DNA of 64,000 nucleotides from Archilochus colubris (Eukaryota > Chordata > Aves > Apodiformes > Trochilidae). Location of the stretch: contig CM041083.1 of assembly GCA_023079485.1 (NCBI GenBank), positions 63,431,810 to 63,495,809 of the forward strand. The letters are read 5' to 3'. The position numbers were made by a program, and so were the translations under genes. Shown here piece by piece: positions 12,471 to 23,245 of the stretch. Positions within the stretch are counted from its first letter, which is position 1. Every line of letters begins with the position of its first letter. The notes under the pieces were generated by a model. That model worked only from the letters and a program-made list of their open reading frames with translations. It did not search any database and was not told where the DNA came from.

Positions 12471-14707
12471 TGCATAAGTTGATGTAGCCTTCTTCTTTCT
12501 GCAAAGGAAGAAATATCTGCTGTGTCTCAGAAATTTTAGGCAATGCATGAGTTCTCTCGTAACAAGTGGGACTTCAAGCCTGCCTACCCTGATCCAATGA
12601 GCTAGTACAGAGGTTGGTAAAGTTCACAGCCTCATTAGTACTTTTCATATCCAGTCCCTTTCTTAATATTTACTGTCTATTATTAATACTTCTGGGGATT
12701 TTGACCAACCTCTGTCAAGTCCCTGTCTTCACATTGCCCAACACCAAGAAATTTTCATCGGAAGCACCATTTACTTGAAGATAATGTGGTGTCTGAATGT
12801 CTGTGCAACAGCCTGTTTTCTGCTTATGACACTTGCATCTGAGTAACCAAAATGTAGAGTTCGTAGGAGCAGGGCTGATGAAGATGACACACAGCCTCCT
12901 GAAAAATATTTAGGTTTTTTTGATATTACATAATTCCTTCTATTTCTTTGCAGGATGCCATTGACATGGTAGATAAATTTCTTCTGTTTTACTGCAGTTT
13001 CTCTCCACCTTGCTTTCAAACTTTCTAAGAGGATGTGAATGATGACCTTTCCCTTTTCCATTACTGTGATTCCCATACTGATCGGATTTGCAGTTTGCCC
13101 TTTTTCACATAGTTTGTTCAATCCCTAGGGAACTCTCTTCTCTAACAGTAGCTTCATTCAGCTTCATGTTCGTACTTAAACTGTTACCTGGCCAGGTCAC
13201 TTAAGGCCTGAAAACAGCAGAAAAAGTAGTCTCTATTTAAGTTCTCTGTAGATCCATCCTGCTCAGAATATATGGAGGCCTTTCAGAGAATTTAATCACA
13301 GACGAGTTGGAGATGGTCAAAGATCTGCTCTGTTATCCGTACTGTAATTTCAGCAGAGAGAAAAGAGCAGCAGGAGTGCACTCTTTACAGCACCTGAAAT
13401 GGGAACTTTCTACTTAAAACTGCCAGGGCACAAGCTTACCTGCAGTTGAATTGAAAATGTCAGCAGAGTGGCATCTGAAAAAGTCTCAAGCATGCCAAGA
13501 ACTCTTGTTCTTGGCAAGTATTTTTAATTTATTATATAATTAGCTGCTCTCAAGGAAAAAAAATGAGGGGTACATCAGAATTTTTTGTATAGGCTAAATT
13601 AGATAAGCTGTGCCAGCAATTTACTTCTCGTGAATATTCTCTGTATCATTTCCCACCAGACTGCTTACTAGAACACATACAGGCAGGTTTACAGTAAGAT
13701 TCACAAGCTGCCAAATAAAATGTTTTGTTTTGCAGAAATTTAATTGAAATGCTTCAGTGGAATACCTATAACCTGATGAATCTGAACTATGGAGTCTTTA
13801 TTGTGAATATAGTCATCAGTATTTTGGTGAATTTTGTCTTTAGTAAGTCACATGACAAATAGTACTTGCTGGAGAGGATGGAAAGGTAATGGCAGTTAAT
13901 TGAACTAAGTTGTTGGCACAGTTTAAGAGCCACCTGCATCCCAGCCATTTCTAATGCATAATTAGGCCAATTTTCTTTTAACCTGCAAAAATGCAGAATG
14001 TGACCTTACAATTAAAAGAATGACTGAATGGAGCAAAGAGAAAAATATTTAAGTACTTTCAGTAACTACTGCTGCAAGCTGCTCCTGCAGAATTGGATCT
14101 TTCCACCCAGCCCTAGGAGCCCTGGCCTACATATCTGCCTCTAACCTTGTCATGTCTTATTAACAGCACGGAGTTGTTATGCTACAGATCTGCATCAAGC
14201 ACATGTTAGCATCACAAATCTTGATGACTGGGAATGAAATGAAGGATGTCAGAAATCTTTCAAACCTGATTATGGAAAAGATGTTTCTTCAAAGGTTGTT
14301 TTTTTCTTGGCAAATGACAGATTGACACAAACAGTTTTGATAGCTGCTGTTGACTGGGGGCTTGTTTATTCTTTATTTGAGGTTGTTTTCTGTTTTAAGC
14401 AGAGTTTTCTATTTGGCCTACCTCTTATTCTTCTGAGATTGAAGGAAAATGTTTATGTAGGTAATTCTGATCCACCCAAAGGAAAAGAACTCAAATCCTA
14501 GAAGCTGATACACTACACTATAGCTTCATTTCCCCAGCATATTGTTGTTTTTCTCTTCATAGGCATCTATTTCAATCCTAATAGTGGTTTTGCTATTCAT
14601 TTTCTGCAGTTTTTCGTTGCATTCTTTTCTGTTATTTTCTCTATTTACTTTTATGGAGTTTTCTCTTTGTTTTAAAAATTCAGTTTCTGATCTTGTTTTG
14701 CCCACTA
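12471..14707. other. ERC1 intron between CR1 copies
   Basis: Intronic sequence with a perfect 10-bp hairpin at 13493-13516, listed separately. A 116-codon minus-strand open frame at 12771-13121 has no recognisable domain and is treated as chance. Confidence 0.6.
13493..13516. repeat. Perfect inverted repeat, 10-bp arms, 4-nt loop
   Basis: tgccaagaac and gttcttggca are exact reverse complements separated by tctt. Pairing extends weakly beyond one A-A mismatch. It could form a short stem in the pre-mRNA. It is too short for a pre-microRNA and has no T-run to suggest a terminator. Confidence 0.8.
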
Positions 14708-15575
14708 TGCAAAGGGCACCCTGATGAAGTTCATTGATGATACCAAGATGAGTGGAGAGGCTGACACCCCAGAAGGGAGAGCCACCCTCCAGGATTGCTT
14801 GGACTGGGGGGGTCTAACAGGAACTTTATGAAGTTCAGTGTAGAGAAGTGTAAGGTCTTGCACCTGGGAACACATAACCCAGGAGTGCAGTTCATACTGG
14901 GATCCACGTGGCTAGAGAGCTGCCTTGTGGAAAGGGACCTGGGGGTCTTGGAGGGCAACAAGCTCAACATGAGCAAACTGTGTTGCAGCAGCGAGGAAAG
15001 CCAACAGGTTGCATCAACAAGGGCATCACCAGCAGAGACAAAGAAGTCATCATCCTGCTCTACTCAGCACTTCCTTGACTCCATCTGGAGTACTGTGTTC
15101 AGTTTTGGTCTCTGATGTACAAAAAGGATGTGGACAGGCTGGAGAGGGTCCAGAGAAGAGCCATGAGGATGGTCAGAGGACTGGAGCACCTGCCATACAA
15201 GGCAGAAAACTGGGTCTGTTCAGCCTTGAGAAGAGAAGGCTTAGGGGAAACCTTATTACAATGTTCCAGTACTTAATGGGCAGCTACAAAGAAGATGGAG
15301 ACTCCCTATCTACAAGGAATCACATGGATAGGACAAGGGGTGATGGGCACAAGTTGCTTCTGGGGAGATTCCATTTGAATACAAGAAAAATTTTCACTAT
15401 GAGGCCAGTCAGACATTGGAATGGTCTCCCAGGGCAAGTGGTGAATTCCCCCACTTTAGAAAGTCTCAGCTCGACAGGGTGCTAAGACATCTCACATGAA
15501 CAATAATATTAGAAGGGTTGGACCAGATGATCCTTGAGGTCCCTTCCAACCTGACGTTCCATGATTCAGTGATTC
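14708..15575 (+). mobile_element. CR1 LINE copy, longest in the window (about 870 bp)
   Basis: The element covers the last third of CR1 ORF2 plus the 3' UTR. It begins with gcaccctgatgaagttc and gatgataccaagatgagtgg, passes gtcttgcacctggg, gggacctgggggtcttgg, gtccagagaagagcc and ggactggagcacctgcc, and ends with ggttggaccagatgatccttgagg, cccttccaacct and two diverged tail units (ttccatgattc, agtgattc). In translation RPVRHWNGLPGQVVNSPTLE lies in one frame and other conserved pieces in others, so several frameshifts are present. No intact polymerase remains. It sits about 1.2 kb upstream of the 16761 exon, in sense. Confidence 0.95.
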
Positions 15576-16760
15576 ACTAAACAGTAAGACAGGAAAAGTT
15601 TGGTTGTTATATGCATGCTGGCCCATTTGGACTATGTGTCACTGAAATTCTGCTCCAGTCTTTTGATTACTGGATGGATTATTGCATGTACATGTTGAAT
15701 AGTTTTTGATAATTGAGTATTAAAATTGCTTCTTCATTTTCTGTGCAGAAGAAGAATGCTTATTGTCAGCTGCATTGAGTGGAAGTAGATAGGATTTCTG
15801 CAGTGAGTACTGCACAATGTGTTTCATAAATCTGCTAATTCTGAAGTGCAGTGTTTCTCACACTGTCACTGATTGAGGATGAAAACCAATCTTCTTATCT
15901 GCACTTGTCCTGAGACATTAGTTCTGCCTTTAGGGGCACTAAATTTATTAAATCAAGGATTGGTATGTTCCATTCCTGTCATCCTTCAGCACCTTTATAG
16001 CAAATGATGCTCCCAGCTCTCTTTGTAAAAAGGTGTAAGTACATACTGACCTTAATTTAATTTCAGTAATTCAGCTCCAGGATGGAGCACAATTTCATTG
16101 TTATGCAGGGATATAAATGCAATGCAATGCTGTGTTGTACTACTAAATCTATGCAAATGTTTGATTATGTGCAACAGTAGCATCTGAGTTACTCCCATTT
16201 GAAGTACATTACAAAATTGTTTATGAACACTTGATTGTGATAGAAAGAAAGTCAGCGAAAAAGAATGTGTGCCATTGAGCATTATAAAATTATTAATAGA
16301 ATACCTAGAGGGGTTTGTATGTTACATGTAGGTACATTTGAGCATTTATTGTGGATTTGCTTGTCAATTAGTGATAAATTCTAGCTGAGACAGAACCAGC
16401 TCCAAGTTCAAAATAAAATGCACTTTATAGGCGAATTTTAACATATTTAGGCCATCCTTTTGTCCTTGTGGTACATTTTCTGAAACATAAATACTGAAGA
16501 GTTGAAGATTTGTAACTTGGTCTTGCAAAGGTAATGTTCCAGTGACCAGACGATGTTAATTCACAGGCTTAGGGCTACTTCAGTCAAGTGTAGGCATCCT
16601 GTCCACAGCACCAGATGATAGTTCCAGTCTACAGAAGTGTTATGCAGTGTATATGCACTGGTAACCTTTGTGCTTTGCCTTAGTTATGACCCTTAGTAAG
16701 TTCCAGTTGATAGCATTACACTGATTTTCTGTCTCCCTGTTTTCCTCAAAAATGTTTTAG
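15576..16760. other. ERC1 intron 5' of the second exon
   Basis: Unique-looking intronic DNA. The last 40 bases carry the polypyrimidine tract (ttttctgtctccctg) and acceptor of the exon at 16761. Nothing else is supported. Confidence 0.65.
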
Positions 16761-16921
16761 GTAGAAGAGATGATGATGGCCATGGAGAAGGTTAAGCAGG
16801 AGCTAGAGTCAATGAAAGCAAAATTGTCCTCAACACAACAGTCCTTGGCTGAGAAGGAAACTCATTTGACCAACCTACGAGCTGAAAGAAGGAAACATTT
16901 GGAAGAAGTCCTGGAGATGAA
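16761..16921 (+). CDS. ERC1: ERC1 (ELKS) internal coding exon, coiled-coil segment
   Basis: This 161-bp exon has 53 codons plus two bases, entering in phase 0 and leaving in phase 2. The protein runs VEEMMMAMEKVKQELES, then KLSSTQQSLAEKETHLTNLR, then AERRKHLEEVLEM, with the AA of a split lysine codon at the end. It is a regular heptad coiled coil, continuous with the preceding exon (NAEKQ then VEEMMM), as in ELKS/CAST/ERC proteins. The acceptor is aatgttttag after a pyrimidine-rich run. The donor is an ideal gtaagt at 16922. Retention of the intron would give ATG AAG TAA, so translation would stop immediately after one lysine. The partner exon at 61152 supplies the last A of AAA. An independent CR1 copy ends about 1.2 kb upstream. 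ERC2 is the alternative paralogue; KHLEEVLEMK and SLAEKETHL fit my memory of ERC1 better. Confidence 0.94.
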
Positions 16922-19392
16922 GTAAGTGGTTTTTCCTTTATTTGTAGACATGTTTTATTGATATCTCTGAATTCTCCTCAGATCCCTGGTATTCTAAGGG
17001 TAATCACTGTATGAATATGTCTCTATAGGTGGCAACTATCTATGTAATCAGTCAAGCCTTCAGAAGTCACTTCTGACCAGGGATTATCTACGTTACTTAG
17101 ACCTCAAAAACGTTTCTTCCTTCTAAACATTTGCAGCAGCCTATTATCATTTGCACAGAAGCATCTTGAAAGTTCCTAAACAATTATTTGGACTCAGTTA
17201 TTTTGTTTATCTTAGGAATGTGCCATCTTGCTTTGACTAGCCTATAATACACTTTAAGGTAAGACACAAGTCAGTGTAGCAAATGACAAAGAAGGAAAGA
17301 GAGAAGAGAGAAACATAACATCAGGCAGTTGTCTGATCTGTTGAGGTGTTTTTCATACTCATGTCAATGACTCATTAGCACTAGAACAGAGTTTGAAATT
17401 ATCAGTCAGACTTCTCTTTGTGATCTATACATAAGGAGGCCCAAATAAAACTGATCTTTGAGAAGGTGGGTAGGAGTGAGGAATTAAACTTCTAAGGCTT
17501 AAATACTTCCTAATTTCTGACTGTGTATCAGAGACAAATGGTTATCCATAGTTTAGGGAGACATGAATTCATTTAGTGTGGTGATGGATAGTGCTGCCAG
17601 CAGTTCATTAGCAACACTTTTAGTTGTTTAGCCAGCCCTGAAGAGAAGGAACATTTTTATTGGCAGGATCATCAGTGGTTCCTTCAGTGTGGTTTTGTGA
17701 GCCATTATTTATTTATTTAACTTTTCTAGGCAAGGTTTTTTTTTTCTTTTGTTAGTGAAAGGCTAGAAAAACAGCTGTTACAAAATGGAAAGAGAGGTGG
17801 CTTAGATCTTGAAACTCTAACTTAGCAGTTCTGCGTTAAGTGGTCCAAACCTCCCCAGCTCCATATTCAGCTACAACAGTCTGATCTAGTCCTGGCAGAA
17901 GGACATTGGAGGACTACACTTCTTAAAAGAGGCACTTTTTATTTTTAATAAAAAATTTTATTGAGCTATAAATTTGACTGCCTTAAGAGTTGGTGTATTG
18001 GGGGATGGGAAGAATAGTTCTTTAGGTGATGTGGGAATCCAAAGCAACTGGAGATATATCCCATATCCAATCACTTGGCAGTACTTTTCTTCGGCCAAAC
18101 TGCTCTGCCAAACCTTCTTGTTAAAATATACACGAAGTATGCAGTTTATCCTGAAATGTATTTGGAATTTTGTAGCTCTAGAGCCTTTAATAAAACTGCT
18201 CCCTTCTTTTAAATGATGACCTCTCTTAGCTGTGTAAGTTATTGTTGGAAAGTTGTACTGAAATGTAGTATCAGGAACTGCATAAACTGGTAGATCCATT
18301 GTACCTCAGAAGGAAGACAAACACTGGAGAGAATGGTAATGCTGTCAGCACATGGAGAGAAAGATGGAAAAAACATTACGCTTGTATAGTTAACAAGCTG
18401 AGCATGTTTTAGTCATAGCTGGTCTGTCTTAAAGTTTTACAAAGCTGCCAAAGGCATCAAAACTTCAAAACTCACCCTCACCATGAGGCTCTGCTGCAAA
18501 CAAGTCTCTACTGAGGGCTCCCAGTCAGTTAAATATCTTGTATTTATGTACAGAAACTCCGCTATATTGTTTTTTGCCCTACTTTCCCAGTCTATGCCTT
18601 TTATAAAAAGCAGTCTTGCCATCTGTTTTCTAGTTTTGCTAAAAGCTTCTAATGTTAAAATGTTTCCTGCTATTTCCACTCAAAAATACCAGTAATTAAG
18701 TGGTGAATTCTGTGAAGCAGTTAGCTGGTTTTGTTATCCTTAATGAAATACAGTAGCTTTTTTACAGATACTGTTCGAAGATACGGTAAAACATCATTGT
18801 TTACCAAGTTTTAGGGCATACTTCACTAGGAAAAGTTTGAGGTACTCAAAAGCAGCACTAATTAAATTTGAGATTTGATAGAGAGGTAATTTTAACAGCC
18901 TGAGCCCTGCAGTCAGCTAATGGGGCAGGGGAGCATACAAGGAAAAAAGCTTGGGGAATACTGCTTTAAGAAATTCTAGTTATGGCTGAAAGAAAGTTTT
19001 AAAGCAACAAGAGGACTTCAGAAAGTTACCTATGGGTTTTAATAGGAAGCTATTAGATATTATGTTAATGAAAATATTTGTTTAAAATACTATTTCTTAG
19101 AATAGAATTTGTATTTACTACTGACTCTGTAGCCCCTAGAAGATCATTTCACAGTCTTTAGGGAATACTGAGGCACTAGAATAAGACAAGTGTGAATTAT
19201 TCCAAGTAAGAAATGAAAATACTCCTTAAAGAAATATGAATTTTGAAGCCCTCTCCCTTTAAGTCAACTATTTTAATTTTCTTTTTTTAAAAAAAATTGT
19301 TGTAAAAAATTATGAGAGAGGTAGATAATGGTCTCTCTATTTATCTCATCAAGCATGATCTACCATAAAAAAATACCAGTGGACTGCTAGGA

Positions 19393-19412
19393 TTTTTGTT
19401 TTGTTTTGTTTT
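19393..19412. repeat. (TTTTG)n simple repeat
   Basis: Three to four units of ttttg in an otherwise AT-rich stretch. Confidence 0.9.
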
Positions 19413-20666
19413 CTTAAAGAAGTTCTAATGTTTCCATCATTCACAGCAAATCTTTTAAATTAGGCAGGAATAAAGTGCTGTCTACAGAGAAATCTCTGTT
19501 CTTTGTCCCATAAAAACCTGCTTAGGCTGAGCTGAGTTATAAACTGTTGAAAATCACCAGTTTTCCTTTCCCTTTTTTTCTCCTGGTGTTGTCAGCAAAT
19601 TTTGGCAGTGTGTGAAAATAACTGAGCACAAACAGTCTAATCTGGGGCTGAGTTCATGCAATTGCCAAAACTGTAGCAGCGGACACCGCACTTATAGGGA
19701 AGGGGAACAGACACTGTGTCTGCATGTAGAGAAGAGATTTTTTATTTTTGTTTTTATTTGACTAGGCAGGCCTTTTGTTATGGTCAGAAGGACCAAAAGA
19801 TTCTTCCTAGTCATCTGGGTTGAGAAGTCCCAGTTGGAGCATTTATTAATCTGTTCTTTCAGACCTGGAAACCTGTCCAACATCCCTTTCCTGACTTGTG
19901 CCTTCTCATGCTAATTGCAATTGCTGCTAGCCCTGTAATTCAAGTGATGCAGACTTACATAATGAAGTTTATGCTTCAGAGTTGAATCCTTCATCCTGCT
20001 GGCATATAACAAAGTTTATTACTTGTCCAGGAATAATTTGCTATCCTGTCATTTTTTTTTTTAAATAATCAAGGATATTACAGATCAATGAATTGTAATA
20101 GAACAGGATTTCTGTTTGTCAAAAATGTCTTTTGATTTTTATGTGACTTCACATGAGTGCTTTTTTGACTATTTATTGCAATAGTCTCTAATCACATCAA
20201 TAGATCCCACAGATACTGTTTCATTTGATACAGAGTGTAGCTGGTGATCAGAGATGAAGCAAGCCTGTGTGGCTTAATGAAGCTTTTTATTGTGTTCCTT
20301 ATTTCACCTTGGAGTAGGAAGGCCTGCTGAGAGCAACATGAGGGCTGCTATTAAAAATAAGGTGCCAACTTAAGCAGTGCTTACAGTTTTCCTGCATGAT
20401 ATGTAAGTCATTCAAAAATACTTGCTAGGTGGTTGATAAATCCACATGCTCTTTTTCTGGCTATGAGATAAAAATACAAAAACATACACATGAACACTCA
20501 CAAAAGAAAATTCTCAGTGGAAACTGAGGTTGTTAATCTTCTGAAAAGTTCATCCTCTAGGCAATAGAGCAGTATTGTCTGGAAGTAGAAGATGGAAATT
20601 GAAAGTACTCCAAAAGAAATTGATTAATTGGCACATACTTTTTTTTCCAGAAAAGTAATCTGAGTT

Positions 20667-20696
20667 GATCCAAAATGATCCAAAATGATCCAAAAT
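20667..20696 (+). repeat. Three perfect tandem copies of a 10-bp unit
   Basis: The unit gatccaaaat is repeated exactly three times with no mismatch, followed by a partial unit. The lack of divergence suggests a recent or length-variable array. Confidence 0.95.
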
Positions 20697-20973
20697 GTCA
20701 AATGCAGAAAATAGCTTAACCAAACAAAAGTATGTCAAGTTATGTGCACCCATGGTAAACAGAACCACAAAAAACCCAAACAAAACAAAAAACCCAGAAA
20801 AATGTCAGTGTCCATCCAATGAAAACTTGACAGCTCATCAGAAGTTGTCTTCTTGGAGATTTTTTTTTTTTTTGTAATTAGATAAGCCATGGCTTATGCC
20901 TACGGTTTAACAACAGTTCTCCAGAAGAGAAGCACATGTATGTTCCATGTGTATAAACATGGTGTTCCATGTT

Positions 20974-20996
20974 TGAAGTCCATAGTTTGAAGTCAC
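20974..20996 (+). repeat. Short local duplication
   Basis: tttgaagtc occurs twice about 14 bp apart, just after two nearby copies of gttccatgt. It is a small tandem-type rearrangement. Confidence 0.6.
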
Positions 20997-21819
20997 TTTG
21001 CTTTTCCTGTCAGTGTTACAGAGCAGGAATATGTAAACCTTGCACCTGCAAGGGGTGGCTTTCTAGGCCCAACACAAACTCCTTGTTTTATTGAGCTGGG
21101 CTGGATGGTCTGTGGGCCATTTGGTGTATCAGGCCATCATGTGATTGCAGCAATGGTTTGAAAACACCTCCTGTAATTACTTTGTGTGACATTAAAGAAG
21201 CCAGAATCCCACAGAGGGCACTCCACGTCCATACGATTTTCTGTCTGGGTCAAAGCCAAGCAAGTGCATCTGCATTCATTCCTTTTTTTTCTCCTATAAG
21301 TTTAGCTTTTTTTTTCTTTTAAAATGTATTTTGCTGGGCACACAGGGAAAAGGAACACAACAATATCCTATTACCATTGTATTGTCCTATTTAATTTTCT
21401 AGTATAAAATATATAACACAAAGTTTTTATTTTATAAGGTCACACAGATTTTGATATTTAAGTTATAAGAAGTTCAATTTCAGCACTCTGAAATGTGAAA
21501 AACTATCTATTTCTAATGATTGGTCAATACAGACACTACATTTAAATAAACAGAAAATAAACTGACCTTGGAACTGCTGTTAATCTCTAAGTGTACCACT
21601 CAGAATCCAGTAAGAAAGCTGAAATACAGTGTGTAGTTATACTGTGTCTTTAAAAGGACAGAATTTTTTGAATTTTTTTTTTAATTCCACAGTTCTTCTC
21701 ACTGAAATGAAACATTAGGCCTCTCATAAATGTAATTTTAGCTCATGGTTACCTTCGAATTCGGTGTTTTCTGCAGATAGATATTTTTTAATTAAGGTGA
21801 AAGCCTGAGACTCTTTTGC

Positions 21820-22030
21820 ACTTTTTCTCTCTTGGCAATTAAGGAATGGAGCCTCTTATCCTTTCTGTGCTCCTGCATTGTCAATGAGCCCTTGAGAGCT
21901 CTGAGACACCCAATGTTGTGGCAGCATTAAAGGCAGCCTGCCACTTCATTTTCAGTGCAACTGATTCTAGAATGGTCTGAATCATGCAAATGAGCAGAAA
22001 AGCTTAACCTGGTTGTGGACAGCAGTACAA
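21820..22030. promoter_or_regulatory. Candidate intronic enhancer with POU octamer and SOX-type motifs
   Basis: A balanced-composition stretch in AT-rich surroundings contains a perfect octamer ATGCAAAT at 21984-21991 and CATTGT at 21876-21881. The motifs are visible. The enhancer role is inference only, because such motifs also occur by chance. Confidence 0.25.
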
Positions 22031-23233
22031 AGCTGGTTGGTCAAATAATTCACGTAAGCGAGAGGACTATTAAATTCAGATCTCAGAGTTTCACAGGAAG
22101 ATAAAGTGAAAAGCAAAGAAGTGAGCCTTCAGCAAAGCCTACATAAATACAGTGCCCCATCAGAACACAGACAGGATTAGTTTGTTGTGATTTACTGGGT
22201 TTCTTCAAGTATTGGGAAGTTATGTTTATCTTTTGAAACTGGTTTGTTTTTACTCTTCAGCTTGCTTGAGAAGCTTGTCTTATGTGACTTTTTCAGATAC
22301 TAAAATCTTGGCACAGTATGTCACAGTCCTGTTCTGTCTTGTGATAAAACCTCCGTATCTCATTTTATCTTGAATTCTATGGTCTCTCTTGCAGAGAGAA
22401 AGTACTGTACTATCTTAATGAGCCATGACAGGTCTGGAAGCAAGACCAACTGCTGAAAAGTACACCAGGTGGTGTTAAAGGGGTTTGTTCCACTCAGTAA
22501 TTTCTAAGACTATTAGTGTTGCAAGGAGGAGCTGGGAAAAGGAGGTCTAGTCGTTAGCTTCCCAAGAATTTAGCTACACTGGGCTCTCATTTCCCTGCCA
22601 TTCCATGGGAGATATTTTTTTTTCCTTCTGGATATGTTTTCTGAGGACTGAACTTAGTGTAAGTGATCCCTTCGGTAGTTCTTGGAACATAGGAAACTAT
22701 GGTGCAATCAAATTAGACTTGTTTCAAGTAAGAATGTGAAAAATGTAGCACATAGCCTTGGTGTTAAGAAACCACAGGTTTTGTTATATTTTTCTTTCCT
22801 ATTAATAGATTACAGCATTCTTACTGAAATTGCTGTGAAAGATCTCATCAGTGGGGATCTTGGCATACCTATACAGCCTACTAAAATGTATGGTTTTTTA
22901 GCCTTACACAATCTTAGTATTAGTGTATTAATAATTGTCTTTTCTCAGTTTGCTGGTTCATTATTGAAAATACATTTAGAGAGCAGGTGCAGTACAAGAT
23001 AAGTTTTTGGAAGTCATTAGTGCCTCATAGTTCTTTACTGCCCAAAGGGTTTTGCTTTGTGAAAACTTTGTCTTCAGCATAACCTATATACTGTACATAA
23101 CATCTTAGCTGAAAGAATAGCTAGAATGGTGCTTTTTCTTAGAAATAATTACTCAGCTAGCACAATGTTAAACTGAAAGAGGAATGGAGAAATAGACATT
23201 TTTATTTTGACTAATGTAGAAAACATACTGCTT

Positions 23234-23245
23234 TATATATATATA
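23234..23245. repeat. (TA)6 microsatellite
   Basis: Six uninterrupted TA units. Confidence 0.95.

Noticed and set aside
12771..13121. 116-codon minus-strand open frame
   Set aside because: Unrecognisable protein in intronic sequence next to a CR1 fragment; consistent with chance.
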